64,000 nt of DNA, from the NCBI RefSeq assembly GCF_000769405.2, contig NZ_CP053440.1:744001-808000 (forward strand), in the 5' to 3' direction. Under the pieces are notes generated by a model. It searched no databases, had not been told where the DNA came from, and saw nothing but the letters and a program-made list of their open reading frames with translations. Source of the stretch: Rhizobium brockwellii. GTDB lineage: Bacteria > Pseudomonadota > Alphaproteobacteria > Rhizobiales > Rhizobiaceae. This document shows positions 36,021 to 44,431 of this stretch, piece by piece (within the stretch, counting starts at the first letter, position 1; the number at the start of each line of letters is the position of its first letter). Position numbers and translations under genes: made by a program.

Positions 36021-36629
36021 TCAACCGCGGGCCAGCATTATGAAACGCGCCTGATCCGATACAGATGCTTCGAACTGTCCGGCGAACGCGGTTGTGAGCG
36101 TCTTGCCTCCCTGCTTCCGAATGCCGCGCATCGCCATGCACATGTGCTCCGCCTCGATCATCACGGCGACACCTTTCGGGCGTAAACTTTCTTCAAGAGC
36201 TCTCGCGATCTGAGCAGTCATGGTTTCCTGGGTCTGCAGCCTGCGGGCATAGAGATCGACAAGCCTTGCCATTTTTGAAAGACCGAGCACGCCCTGCTCG
36301 GGAATGTATGCGATATGAGCAATCCCATGGAACGGCACCATGTGGTGCTCGCAATGGGAATGAAACTCGATGCCTCTGACGAGCACCATCTCGTTGTAGC
36401 CACCGACTTCGGAAAAAGTCTTCGAAAGCACATCCTCAGGCTCCGTCGCGTATCCGGAGAAGAGTTCGCGATAGGCCTTTGCCACCCGCTTCGGAGTATC
36501 GAGCAGACCTTCGCGTGATGGATCGTCTCCGGCCCAGCGTATTAGCGTACGCACCGCTTCCTCAGCCTGGTGTTGAGTTGGACGTTCCGAGGCAGCCACC
36601 GGGCATGCATTGGTGACAATGGCATCCAT
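36021..36629 (-). CDS. folE: GTP cyclohydrolase I, type 1
   Basis: Converts GTP to 7,8-dihydroneopterin triphosphate, first step to folate and pterins. The 202-residue protein carries the zinc ligands C93 and H96 ([11 protein letters not shown]) and C164 (HMCMAMRG), with [10 protein letters not shown] and the QTQE substrate-binding region. ATG at 36629 has CGGAGAG upstream; the longer frame to 36821 is rejected because it runs through the promoter. Directly upstream lies a strong RpoE/ECF11-like promoter, so this copy appears stress-controlled rather than housekeeping. It is followed by the SDR gene. A second, housekeeping folE elsewhere in the genome is expected but cannot be seen here. Confidence 0.95.
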   Translation of the reverse strand: MDAIVTNACPVAASERPTQHQAEEAVRTLIRWAGDDPSREGLLDTPKRVAKAYRELFSGYATEPEDVLSKTFSEVGGYNEMVLVRGIEFHSHCEHHMVPFHGIAHIAYIPEQGVLGLSKMARLVDLYARRLQTQETMTAQIARALEESLRPKGVAVMIEAEHMCMAMRGIRKQGGKTLTTAFAGQFEASVSDQARFIMLARG

Positions 36630-36658
36630 AAATCTCTCCGGAATTAATAAGCGACTTA

Positions 36659-36687
36659 GCTTACGTCCCTTGCCGGGTTCCGGATCA
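36659..36687 (-). promoter_or_regulatory. RpoE/ECF11-type promoter for folE-SDR
   Basis: Read on the minus strand, TGATCC (36687-36682) is followed after exactly 18 nt by TAAGC (36663-36659), 30 nt before the folE start codon. This matches the promoter form known for Rhodobacter sphaeroides RpoE (TGATCC, 18 nt, TAAG). The cognate ECF sigma gene is 6 kb away. Confidence 0.75.
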
Positions 36688-36864
36688 AAACTGCCGATCT
36701 GCAAAGTAGCGCAACTGTCAGATTGGTTCTGGATACGCTGGTGGCCTGGATTTGGTGAAGAGGTCGTGATTGCGACAGTCGATTTAGTGCGGACCCTGTT
36801 AACTTGTTCCGTCACCTGCAACCAGTGCTCAAGCCACCTGTCGGATATCTTTTGGTATGACGTT

Positions 36865-37332
36865 TCAGCCGTTCAGCCAAAGCAAAGACGCGTTCAGGAC
36901 GGAAGCAAATCCCACCCATAGCGCATAGGGAAAGAAGCAAAAACGCGCGACCTTATCTCTTGCTATCGCAATAAAATAAAGGATGAGAAGCAGTAGGCAT
37001 AGGATGACCGCCAGGCCTAAAGACATTGCATGCGCCCCAAAGAATAGTGGCGTCCACAGCCAGTTCAGTATCATCTGCCCAATCCAGATCTTGATGCCCC
37101 GGCCTTTGACGCCCTCGATAAGCCACGTGCGCCAGCCCGCAATTGCAATAAGGATATAGAGTGTGGTCCATGCCGGACCGAAAATCCAATTTGGCGGATT
37201 GAAAAACGGCTTGTTCAACGAGGCATACCAGGCCCCTGGTTGAATGGTTAGACCGATCACCAGCCCGGCGCCGATCACGACAAGGAGAAAGAAGCCCAGC
37301 ATCATTGCGCTGGTTGTGCGGTAGGAGGGCAT
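36865..37332 (-). CDS. tspO: TspO/MBR-family membrane protein
   Basis: This 155-residue inner-membrane protein has five hydrophobic helices and the family's aromatic-rich segments ([28 protein letters not shown] in the first loop and helix 2; NWLWTPLFF in helix 3). TspO binds porphyrins and in Rhodobacter is an oxygen-dependent modulator of tetrapyrrole gene expression; bacterial forms can photodegrade protoporphyrin IX. Its position downstream of the lipocalin gene (64 nt) and within a ChrR-type stress region suggests a role in handling photosensitising tetrapyrroles. AGGAGA stands before the ATG. Confidence 0.93.
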   Translation of the reverse strand: MPSYRTTSAMMLGFFLLVVIGAGLVIGLTIQPGAWYASLNKPFFNPPNWIFGPAWTTLYILIAIAGWRTWLIEGVKGRGIKIWIGQMILNWLWTPLFFGAHAMSLGLAVILCLLLLILYFIAIARDKVARFCFFPYALWVGFASVLNASLLWLNG

Positions 37333-37396
37333 TGTATCTAATTCTCCTGGAAGTCCATCAGCGCGTTAAGGGATATTGCCAGTCTGTGTTTTCTCT

Positions 37397-37927
37397 TTAC
37401 TGCTGCGGAAACTCAAGCTTGCGAACGTCGTAGCCGAGTTCGCTCGCCTTGTTGATCATGCGATGCAGCTTGTTTTTCGAGGGAACGTTCCTGGAGTAAA
37501 TCCACAGGTTCGTCATCGACGGGTTGGCGCTGATAAACCAGGATTTGTCAGGAGATTTATACAAAACCCAATAGTTGAAAGTGATTAGCCAGGGGTATCG
37601 AACCTGCATCTTCGCATTTGTTGTCCCGAAATCCTGGATGGTCCCGGTGCCGCGGACGGTCTTCAGTCGACCTTGGGGCGTGTCGACTCTACAACCGTCT
37701 TCGATGAGAATCTCATCTGGCGATTTGCCTTGTCGGTAGCTCGAATAGCCCGCAACGCAGCCGTCGGTCAGGAACATCGGTGTCCGCCCGACCTCCAGCC
37801 ATGTCCCGCGATAGTGATCCGGTCCCACTTTAATCACGTTGGGTGTGGCGTACGCAGCGGCGGCTTCGCTAAGGATGAAGAGCACCGCCAGCAGAAGCCG
37901 GCCCGCACGATTGAGACAATGTTTCAT
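37397..37927 (-). CDS. Lipocalin-family secreted protein (Blc-like)
   Basis: This 176-residue protein has a signal peptide (basic MKHCLNRAGR, hydrophobic core, AYA-TP cleavage region) and a lipocalin fold. It shows GTWLEVGRTP (the family GxW motif), a disulfide-type cysteine pair, and the later FGTTNAKMQVRYPWL and SWFISA strands. Bacterial lipocalins bind lipids or fatty acids in the periplasm or outer membrane, and lipocalin genes are members of several alphaproteobacterial singlet-oxygen regulons. It overlaps the upstream membrane protein gene by 4 nt and belongs to a four- or five-gene operon with the CFA-type methyltransferase. Confidence 0.87.
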   Translation of the reverse strand: MKHCLNRAGRLLLAVLFILSEAAAAYATPNVIKVGPDHYRGTWLEVGRTPMFLTDGCVAGYSSYRQGKSPDEILIEDGCRVDTPQGRLKTVRGTGTIQDFGTTNAKMQVRYPWLITFNYWVLYKSPDKSWFISANPSMTNLWIYSRNVPSKNKLHRMINKASELGYDVRKLEFPQQ

Positions 37928-38502
37928 GAATACCTCCCCGGTGTCGGGTGCTCAGGCACCGCTGAATAAAGCCTCGACTGGCGTGAAGTTCCCGCATATC
38001 GCAGCGTTACGAAGGCCATCAGACTTGCCACGGCGAACGCGTTCAAGTTGAGGAGTATCGCAAGGTCTGTTTGCGTCCAAACGTGCAGCGGCGCGCCGAT
38101 GAAACCCCGTGAAAACACGAAGGCGGCAAAAACGAGGACAGCCATTCCACGTTGCCACCAGTGTTCGTCTTCTCGAAAGGAGACTGCAACGAGCATTAAG
38201 CAGGCCGCCAGAAACAACTCAGTACCGGAGTGTTGGCCAAAGAGCTTCGTTTCGAACAGAGTGTCAAACGTACCGACCAGCGGAAGCGCGATCCTTGCCG
38301 ACAGCGGCGAACGCCGGGCTATCAAAGGGATCGCCAGAAAGAGCGGCGCTGCGGCTAATGTGCCAAGCGAAGCTGCCACGCCATCACCCACCAAATACCA
38401 AATGTAGAGCGGGTAAAACGGCTTGTTCAGGAGGATGACCCAAGCGACCGTCACGGACGCCTTTGTCAATGGATCAAGATTTGCAGGTGCAACTGCCATC
38501 AT
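37924..38502 (-). CDS. Multi-pass membrane protein of unknown function
   Basis: This 192-residue hydrophobic protein has five or six predicted membrane helices and conserved-looking NKPFYPLYIWYLVGDG and FDTLFETKLFGQHSGTELF segments. Its gene overlaps both neighbours by 4 nt (methyltransferase before, lipocalin after), so it is translationally coupled to lipid-modification genes. I do not assign a family. Its place suggests a membrane partner of the fatty-acid-modifying enzymes. Confidence 0.82.
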   Translation of the reverse strand: MMAVAPANLDPLTKASVTVAWVILLNKPFYPLYIWYLVGDGVAASLGTLAAAPLFLAIPLIARRSPLSARIALPLVGTFDTLFETKLFGQHSGTELFLAACLMLVAVSFREDEHWWQRGMAVLVFAAFVFSRGFIGAPLHVWTQTDLAILLNLNAFAVASLMAFVTLRYAGTSRQSRLYSAVPEHPTPGRYS

Positions 38503-39527
38503 GGTGTTCGTCCCAGAAGGTAGTGGCCGACACCCCAGATATCGCCCCTGTCATGGCCGAACATGCCAGCCGTCGAAAGAAAGAACAGTCTCCAACGGCG
38601 CTGCCATAGAGACGCGTCCCGGCCGTAGATCTGCCTTAAGATTGGCTGGATGCGATCGATGCGCCGATCGAAATTGGCAAGCCAGTCAAGAGAAGTGCGG
38701 CGATAATGCGTGCCCGACCAGCGCCATTCCATTTCCACTTGGAATAGATCGCCGAAACGGTGCGGCAGGTCATGGGCCGGCATGATGCCGCCGGTGAAGA
38801 AGTGCTGGGCGATCCAATCGGCAGGGTCGGCGCGGTCGAAACGATAGGATCGGTCTTTGTGCGTGAAGATGTGCAGGAACAGCTTGCCGTCAGGCTGGAT
38901 CCAGCGGTGCACCCGCTCTAAAAGCGCCCGCCAGTTCGACATGTGCTCGAACATCTCCACGGAGACGACGCGGTCATAACGCTGGTCGGTGGCAAAGTGG
39001 TTCATGTCGGCGGTGATGACGCTCAGGTTGATCAATCCGAGTGTTTCGGCGCGGGCAAGGATGTATGCGCGCTGAGAGGCGGAGTTTGATACGGAGGTGA
39101 CGCGCGAATTCGGGAAATGCGTGGCGAGGTAGAGCGACAGCGAGCCCCAGCCGCAGCCGAGTTCAAGAATACTCATGCCATCTTCGATGGCGGCGTGGTT
39201 CACGGTCTCGGCAAGAGCAAAGGTTTCGGCCTCGTCAAGCGTCGTGGTATCTGTCGGGTATAGACAGCATGAGTATTTTCTCTGCGCCCCGAGCGCCAGC
39301 GCGAAAAAGGCGGCCGGCACTTCATAATGTTGGCGGTTGGCCTGGTCAGTATGCGTGGCGACCGGAAAATGCCCCATCGTGTCGACAAAGATCCTCTCGG
39401 CCTCAGCTGACGTCGCCGCCAGTCTGCGCTTGGTGCGGTTGCAGAGGAGCTCGATGCCTGCGAGCGTCATGCTGTCGTTGAGCGGGGCTCGCTCGGCAGT
39501 CTTGATAGCGAAAGCCATCACATTCAT
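38499..39527 (-). CDS. Cyclopropane-fatty-acyl-phospholipid synthase-family methyltransferase
   Basis: This 342-residue SAM-dependent methyltransferase has the glycine-rich SAM motif ILELGCGWGSLSLYLA near residue 125, an upstream YSCCLYP segment typical of CFA synthases, and a VEMFEHM motif. The family methylates double bonds of membrane fatty acids. In Rhodobacter the RpoE regulon includes CFA-type enzymes, among them the UfaM methylase of furan-fatty-acid synthesis, a singlet-oxygen scavenger pathway. A similar job is inferred from the ChrR-type neighbourhood, not proven. It overlaps both flanking genes by 4 nt. Confidence 0.9.
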   Translation of the reverse strand: MNVMAFAIKTAERAPLNDSMTLAGIELLCNRTKRRLAATSAEAERIFVDTMGHFPVATHTDQANRQHYEVPAAFFALALGAQRKYSCCLYPTDTTTLDEAETFALAETVNHAAIEDGMSILELGCGWGSLSLYLATHFPNSRVTSVSNSASQRAYILARAETLGLINLSVITADMNHFATDQRYDRVVSVEMFEHMSNWRALLERVHRWIQPDGKLFLHIFTHKDRSYRFDRADPADWIAQHFFTGGIMPAHDLPHRFGDLFQVEMEWRWSGTHYRRTSLDWLANFDRRIDRIQPILRQIYGRDASLWQRRWRLFFLSTAGMFGHDRGDIWGVGHYLLGRTP

Positions 39528-40324
39528 CGCTCATCTCCTTGTGGGCGCTGTCTTCGAGGTGCTGGGAAAAAGGCGTTGACGCGGCTCTGTAGGGCGCGGA
39601 ACTTTTCGCCGCGCGAGCGCAGCATGTGCTCTTCGAGCGGGGGGATGCCGGAGACATGAACGAGCAGCCAATACATCAGCAGCGGTGCGAAGATCGACAG
39701 CCAGCTCGAGATTGGCGCTGCAATCGCGAAAAGTGGCCAGCAACACCAGAAGAGCCATTCGAAGAAATAGTTGGGGTGGCGCGAATAGCGCCATAGGCCA
39801 GCCTCGCAGACCTCTGTCTTCGCCTGCGGTGTTTTCCGGAAGCGCGCCAGCTGCACGTCGGCGATCGCCTCGCCGACCAGCGCAACAGCAGCGATCAAGA
39901 CAGCGACCCCATCATGCAAACTTGGGAACACGATATCATTGTTCGCTGCGAGATAGACGGCCAGCATGAGCACGAATGCCGCTAACGCCTGGATCTGGAG
40001 AAAGAGGAATAGCCGCCATTCGGCGCTATCACCCCACTCCGCTATAAGTCTTGCATAGCGGGGATCTTCGCTACCGCCTCTGGTACGTGACCCGATATGG
40101 CCGCCGAGCCTCAGTGCCCAGGCGGCGATGATAATCATGAGGGCGATGCGACGATCAACGTCCCCATTCGAAAAAAGCGCCGCGGTCATACCGCCGACGC
40201 CTACCGCGGCGGTCCAGATCGTATCGATCCAGCCACTCAAGCCCGTAACACGCTGAATCGCCCAGGCGATGGCCATCGCAAGCGACAACAAGATCGCGAT
40301 GAGAACTAAAAGAGACAAATCCAT
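39524..40324 (-). CDS. DUF1295 (steroid 5-alpha-reductase-like) membrane protein
   Basis: This 266-residue integral membrane protein has several hydrophobic helices. The characteristic C-terminal block is CEAGLWRYSRHPNYFFEW, then GIPPLEEHM, as in DUF1295/steroid reductase-like proteins. Such proteins neighbour CFA-type methyltransferases and FAD oxidoreductases in singlet-oxygen regulons. It heads the minus-strand operon with the methyltransferase, membrane protein and lipocalin. ATG at 40324 is preferred over 40375, because the longer version would run into the putative promoter; GGA stands 7 nt upstream. Confidence 0.88.
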   Translation of the reverse strand: MDLSLLVLIAILLSLAMAIAWAIQRVTGLSGWIDTIWTAAVGVGGMTAALFSNGDVDRRIALMIIIAAWALRLGGHIGSRTRGGSEDPRYARLIAEWGDSAEWRLFLFLQIQALAAFVLMLAVYLAANNDIVFPSLHDGVAVLIAAVALVGEAIADVQLARFRKTPQAKTEVCEAGLWRYSRHPNYFFEWLFWCCWPLFAIAAPISSWLSIFAPLLMYWLLVHVSGIPPLEEHMLRSRGEKFRALQSRVNAFFPAPRRQRPQGDER

Positions 40325-40352
40325 CGTTTTTCCATCGGGTGGATTGTTAACG

Positions 40353-40381
40353 AGCTTCTCTACGGCCTTGCACACAGATCA
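40353..40381 (-). promoter_or_regulatory. Weak RpoE/ECF11-like promoter for the DUF1295-CFA operon
   Basis: On the minus strand TGATCT (40381-40376) is followed after 18 nt by AAGCT (or GAAGC after 17 nt). This is a one-mismatch -35 and a poor -10 against TGATCC/TAAG. Location, 30 nt before the start codon of the operon's first gene, is right. Low confidence. Confidence 0.3.
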
Positions 40382-40511
40382 GTTTTTCCGCGCGCCTGGA
40401 AATTCCTCAAAAAATTGCGCAGCCAGCAAAACTAACCTGAGCTCCTCTTCGTAGAGGCGGTCTGAAAACAACTGCATTGAGAGCCGGCAACGGCTCACAC
40501 CGAGAGGTTAT

Positions 40512-41885
40512 ATGGAATTTGATAATCGGAACGCTGGCGGACGGCGCCTGAATATAGCCGTCGTTGGAACCGGCATTTCAGGCCTTTCGGCAGCTTGGCT
40601 TTTGTCTCACCGCCACGATGTTACTGTTTACGAGGCTGCGAACCGGATTGGTGGTCACAGCAATACGGTGGAGTTCGAGAGCGCGAGCGGGCCAGTTGCG
40701 GTTGATACTGGCTTTATCGTCTATAACGAGGTCACCTACCCGAATCTGGCAGCTTTGTTCCGCCTGCTCGACGTGCCGACGGCTGCGTCCGACATGTCAT
40801 TTGCCGTCTCGCTGAACGATGGTGCCTTCGAATATTCCGGCGGCACCCGCCTCGGTTTATTTGCTCAAAGATCAAATCTCGTCAACGCGCGCTTCTGGTC
40901 GATGATACGGGATTTACTTCGCTTCTATCGCACCGCACCGCGCGATCTTGCTATGATGGGCAATATCTCGCTTCACGACTACCTGTGCCGCAACGGCTAT
41001 GGTCGACCTTTCCGCGACGACCACCTCTATCCGATGGCCGCGGCAATCTGGTCGACGGCGGCCATGGAGGTGGGCAACTACGCTGCTGCCAGCTTCGTGA
41101 AATTCTGTCGCAATCACGGCCTTCTCGAACTCTGGAACCGGCCAATCTGGCGAACGGTCAAGGGTGGCAGCCGTGAATATGTGTCGCGCATTGCCAGCTG
41201 TTTCGCCGACCGGATAAGGCTTTCGACCCCGGTGACGGCCATCCGCCGGTTGCCGGGGCGAGTGGAAGTCCGGGATGCGGGGGGTGCAAACCAAGTCTTC
41301 GACGACGTCGTGATTGCCACGCACGCGGATCAGGCGCTCCGCCTGCTGACTGATGCAACGGACGACGAACGGCGCATCCTTGGTGCGTTTCAATATTCGC
41401 GCAACGAGGCCGTGCTCCACGGCGATGCCAGCCTCATGCCGAGGCGGCGCGGCGCGTGGTCAAGTTGGAATTATATCGCCGACACCGAGGATGCACCCGC
41501 ACAGCCGTCGATCACCTATTGGATGAACAGGCTGCAGCCACTTGGCGCAGCGCCTCCAATATTTGTGACCCTCAATCCACGTCGCGAGCCGCGCGCTGAC
41601 AGCGTTATTCTGCGTGAAGTCTACGACCACCCTGTCTTCGACCTTGGAACAGACAGAGCTCAGCACGAAGTCTGGTCGCTGCAAGGGGTAGGCAATACCT
41701 GGTTCTGCGGCGCGCATTTCGGGTCAGAGTTTCATGAAGACGGCATTCAAGCCGGGCTCGCGGTCGCTGAAGATCTCGGCGGCCTGCGCCGGCCCTGGCA
41801 GGTGGCGCAGGAAAGTGCCCGGATTATTCGCAAGCCGCTGATTAGGCCCATCGATGTTCCGATCGACGGGCCAGTGCTCGCATGA
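40512..41885 (+). CDS. FAD-dependent amine-oxidase-like oxidoreductase
   Basis: This 457-residue protein has an N-terminal FAD dinucleotide-binding motif (IAVVGTGISGLSAAWLL, then VYEAANRIGGHSNTV) and the flavin-containing amine oxidase/phytoene-desaturase-like architecture. The C-terminus (TWFCGAHFGSEFHEDGIQAGLAVAEDL, in pieces) closes the FAD site. It is divergent from the DUF1295-CFA operon, with 187 nt between. Homologues of this type travel with CFA-like methyltransferases and are thought to desaturate or oxidise the modified acyl chain. Conversion of a methylated fatty acid is inferred. The DUF1365 partner often found next to it is absent here. Confidence 0.9.
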   Translation: MEFDNRNAGGRRLNIAVVGTGISGLSAAWLLSHRHDVTVYEAANRIGGHSNTVEFESASGPVAVDTGFIVYNEVTYPNLAALFRLLDVPTAASDMSFAVSLNDGAFEYSGGTRLGLFAQRSNLVNARFWSMIRDLLRFYRTAPRDLAMMGNISLHDYLCRNGYGRPFRDDHLYPMAAAIWSTAAMEVGNYAAASFVKFCRNHGLLELWNRPIWRTVKGGSREYVSRIASCFADRIRLSTPVTAIRRLPGRVEVRDAGGANQVFDDVVIATHADQALRLLTDATDDERRILGAFQYSRNEAVLHGDASLMPRRRGAWSSWNYIADTEDAPAQPSITYWMNRLQPLGAAPPIFVTLNPRREPRADSVILREVYDHPVFDLGTDRAQHEVWSLQGVGNTWFCGAHFGSEFHEDGIQAGLAVAEDLGGLRRPWQVAQESARIIRKPLIRPIDVPIDGPVLA

Positions 41886-42026
41886 CACCGGAATTTCGAC
41901 CAAGTCCCAGTCATCCGGCTTTTACCCACCTAAGTCACGCACGGCACAGGCTAACGCGCATCGTTAAGAGTCATCCATGTTCGGGCGCATCGAACATGCT
42001 TGAATCGCACCTTAAGGAGAAATGGT

Positions 42027-42398
42027 ATGAACCCGATGATGCCGATGGTTGCAGTTTTAGCTATTGGAGCTGCAAGCATGGCGGGGGCTGCTGACATCAA
42101 CGGTCAGTGGGCGCGAGGAGACGGAAATGCAAAGGTGAAGATCGCACCGTGCGGTTCGGATCTCTGCGCGGTCAACACCTGGATCAAGCCGGGGACGCCG
42201 AAGGAGAAGGAAGGCGACAAGCTTGTGATGTCGATAAGACCAGACGCCGAGGGTAGCTATTCGGGCACTGCTTTCGATCCGCAACGTGACATGAGCTACA
42301 AGCTGACGGTCACCGTCGACGGCAACAAGATGACCACGAAAGGCTGTGTGGTCGCCGGTTTGCTTTGCAAAGCTATCGACTGGACGCGCATTGACTGA
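42027..42398 (+). CDS. DUF2147-family small secreted protein
   Basis: This 123-residue protein has a signal peptide (MNPMMPMVAVLAIGAASMAGA, in two parts, cleavage before AD). Its DUF2147-type body has GQWARGDGNAKVKI, PCGSDLC, and the closing KGCVVAGLLCKAIDWTR. ATG at 42027 has AAGGAG 7 nt upstream. Function of the family is unknown; proteins are periplasmic. It is placed between the FAD oxidoreductase and the sigma/ChrR pair on the same strand. Confidence 0.85.
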   Translation: MNPMMPMVAVLAIGAASMAGAADINGQWARGDGNAKVKIAPCGSDLCAVNTWIKPGTPKEKEGDKLVMSIRPDAEGSYSGTAFDPQRDMSYKLTVTVDGNKMTTKGCVVAGLLCKAIDWTRID

Positions 42399-42413
42399 GG
42401 TGCAGAATTTGTA

Positions 42414-42845
42414 ATGAGAAAAAATGTGAAAACCTATATTGTCGCCTATCTTGCAACGCTGATCATTTTCGTCGCAATTGATTTCGTCTGGCTTGGCAGC
42501 ATGGCAGATCGCCTCTATCGCCCGACTTTGGGCGAAATGCTGGCCCCTGAATTCAGGCTCGCTCCGGCCGTCGCCTTTTACCTCATCTACGCGGCCGGGC
42601 TGACGTTTCTGGCTGTCAGGACAGGCTTGATGTCAGGCTCCGTGGTCACGGCGGCTCTATACGGCGCCGCCGTTGGCTTCACAGCGTACGCAACCTACGA
42701 CTTAACAAACCAGTCAACGCTTAAAAATTGGTCGACCACTTTAACGATGGCCGATTTGCTTTGGGGTAGTGCCTTATCGGCTGCTTCAGCCGGCGCGGCT
42801 TTTTGGATTACGCAGCGCGTTGTGGGAACACTGGATAAGATGTGA
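42414..42845 (+). CDS. DUF2177-family membrane protein
   Basis: This 143-residue protein has four hydrophobic helices and the family pattern IDFVWLGSMADRLYRP near the first helix end, then GAAVGFTAYATYDLTN and a final WGSALSAASAGAAFW. Function unknown; family members are common next to ECF sigma/anti-sigma stress loci. It follows the DUF2147 gene by 15 nt and precedes the sigma factor. Confidence 0.88.
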   Translation: MRKNVKTYIVAYLATLIIFVAIDFVWLGSMADRLYRPTLGEMLAPEFRLAPAVAFYLIYAAGLTFLAVRTGLMSGSVVTAALYGAAVGFTAYATYDLTNQSTLKNWSTTLTMADLLWGSALSAASAGAAFWITQRVVGTLDKM

Positions 42846-42923
42846 TGAGGTTCCGTAGGGGATATGCTGACTTCGCATTGGCAGATGATCCGTCGCCTGT
42901 TCAAATTTTTCATGTCGCTTTTT

Positions 42924-42952
42924 TGATCCGCTCAGGTTCTCACGCGTAATCC
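42924..42952 (+). promoter_or_regulatory. RpoE/ECF11-type promoter of the sigma-chrR operon
   Basis: TGATCC (42924-42929), a 17-nt spacer and TAATCC (42947-42952) match the Rhodobacter RpoE promoter form, implying autoregulation. The expected transcript start lies near 42958. That makes an ATG at 42958 almost leaderless and favours a downstream start for the sigma gene. Confidence 0.6.
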
Positions 42953-43026
42953 ACCTCATGAACATGCGATTACCGTTCCGATCCGGATTACGTCGAGGGA
43001 CCCGTGCTAAGGCAGTCGCCTGGCAC

Positions 43027-43632
43027 ATGCCGGGTTTGGAACGAAAGGTCGGCGCCTTGGAGGAAGAGAAGCAAAAATTGGATGCCGCGCGGATCAATTC
43101 ATTGATGTCGGCCGTAGGAAAATCGCGCGACATCGACTCATTCGAAATTCTGTACAGGCACTTTTACCCACGCGTCCGTTCTTACATGGTCCGTCTGACG
43201 AGAGGCAATCGCATACTCGCTGAGGAACTGACTCAGGAAACCATGATGCGGGTCTGGTATAAGGCGGCGCTGTTCGATTCATCAAAAGCGCAGGCATCGA
43301 CCTGGATATTTGCGATTGCGAGAAATCAAATGATCGATGCTGCCCGCAAAGGTGCCCATCCCGAATTCGACGTTAACGACCCCGCATTTGTGCCAGATGA
43401 GATGGAAGCGGCGGACGTCAAGATTCAGCGGCAACAGAACGCGCAGGAGCTGCATAATGCGATGCTCACATTGAAACAGAAGTACGTGGAGGTCCTTCGG
43501 ATGTCGTTCTTCGACGGTCTGACCCACACAATGATAGCAGAAAGACTAAACCTCCCAATTGGAACGGTAAAATCGAGGATACGGCTTGCATGCGAGAAGT
43601 TGCGGATGGCGATTCAGGTCGATGCCAAATGA
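43027..43632 (+). CDS. rpoE: ECF11-type RNA polymerase sigma factor (RpoE/ChrR-type)
   Basis: This ECF sigma factor has region 2 (FEILYRHFYPRVRSYM, EELTQETMMRVW) and region 4 with HTH (GLTHTMIAERLNLPIGTVKSRIRLA). No extra C-terminal domain is present. It is followed, with 4-nt overlap, by a ChrR-type zinc anti-sigma gene, which identifies it as the Rhodobacter RpoE kind that responds to singlet oxygen. Start is uncertain: ATG 42958 (224 aa), ATG 43027 (201 aa) or ATG 43105 are all in frame. The upstream promoter position argues against 42958, and homology begins near residue 50 of the longest form. Confidence 0.9.
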   Translation: MPGLERKVGALEEEKQKLDAARINSLMSAVGKSRDIDSFEILYRHFYPRVRSYMVRLTRGNRILAEELTQETMMRVWYKAALFDSSKAQASTWIFAIARNQMIDAARKGAHPEFDVNDPAFVPDEMEAADVKIQRQQNAQELHNAMLTLKQKYVEVLRMSFFDGLTHTMIAERLNLPIGTVKSRIRLACEKLRMAIQVDAK

Positions 43633-44282
43633 TTGAACATCATCTGGACGACGATATGCTCCTCCACTACTCCGCCGGGACTCTGGCGGAGGGTTGGAGC
43701 GTCGCAGTTGCGACCCACCTCGCACTTTGCCCGTCATGCCGCGCGAATCTTGCGATGCTCGAAAACGTGGGGGGCTACTTTCTTGAATCCCAAGACGCGG
43801 GCAAAGACGATGTGACAGCAAGTTGGCAAAGCCTCCGAGCGCGGATTGAAGCTGGTGAGATCGAGAAAGTCGTGCCTATCAAGAAGCACACGACCGCCAA
43901 CAACACTTACCCCGAGCCCCTGAGGTCTTATATCGAGCAAGCTGGCGGGTTGAAGTGGCGCAGACTGGGCCGCGGCGCAGCGCAGATGATTATACCGACC
44001 GACGACAATACGACGACCGTTCGATTGCTGAAGATTCCTGCCGGTCAGCCCGTTCCGGAACATTCCCACGAGGGCTCTGAACTGACGCTTGTTCTCGATG
44101 GCAGCTTCAGCGATGAAGTCTCGACGTTCGCGCGAGGCGACGTCGAAATGGCAGATGGCGATCTCATGCATCAGCCACGAGCCAGCGCCGGAAAAGACTG
44201 CATATGTCTTGCCGTCACTGACGCGCCTCTGCGCTTTAAAAGCAGGTTTGTGCGCTGGCTGCAACCTTTGTTGGGCATCTGA
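43629..44282 (+). CDS. chrR: ChrR-type zinc anti-sigma factor with cupin domain
   Basis: This 217-residue protein has an N-terminal zinc-binding anti-sigma domain, with H5, H30, C34 and C37 (THLALCPSC). A C-terminal cupin domain has H145, H147, E151 (PEHSHEGSE) and H181. This is the ligand set of Rhodobacter sphaeroides ChrR shifted by one to four positions. There the N-domain holds RpoE and the cupin domain is required for release under singlet oxygen. It begins at the ATGA overlap with the sigma gene. The upstream extension of the frame is rejected. Strong basis for calling the whole neighbourhood a photo-oxidative stress regulon. Confidence 0.95.
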   Translation: MIEHHLDDDMLLHYSAGTLAEGWSVAVATHLALCPSCRANLAMLENVGGYFLESQDAGKDDVTASWQSLRARIEAGEIEKVVPIKKHTTANNTYPEPLRSYIEQAGGLKWRRLGRGAAQMIIPTDDNTTTVRLLKIPAGQPVPEHSHEGSELTLVLDGSFSDEVSTFARGDVEMADGDLMHQPRASAGKDCICLAVTDAPLRFKSRFVRWLQPLLGI

Positions 44283-44431
44283 TCGTCAATAGAAATCACG
44301 ACATCGAGAAGCACACAGAAAAGCGCCTTTTGATCGTAAATATCTGAAATAACGATCTTGTTATAAAGTACTAAACCAATAGCCAACTCGTGCGTAAAAA
44401 TCGACACCGCGCCAAGAAGGCCGGCATCGAG

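Noticed and set aside
42885..42915. A second TGATCC upstream of the sigma gene
   Set aside because: No TAA-type -10 at 16-19 nt; the copy at 42924 fits better.
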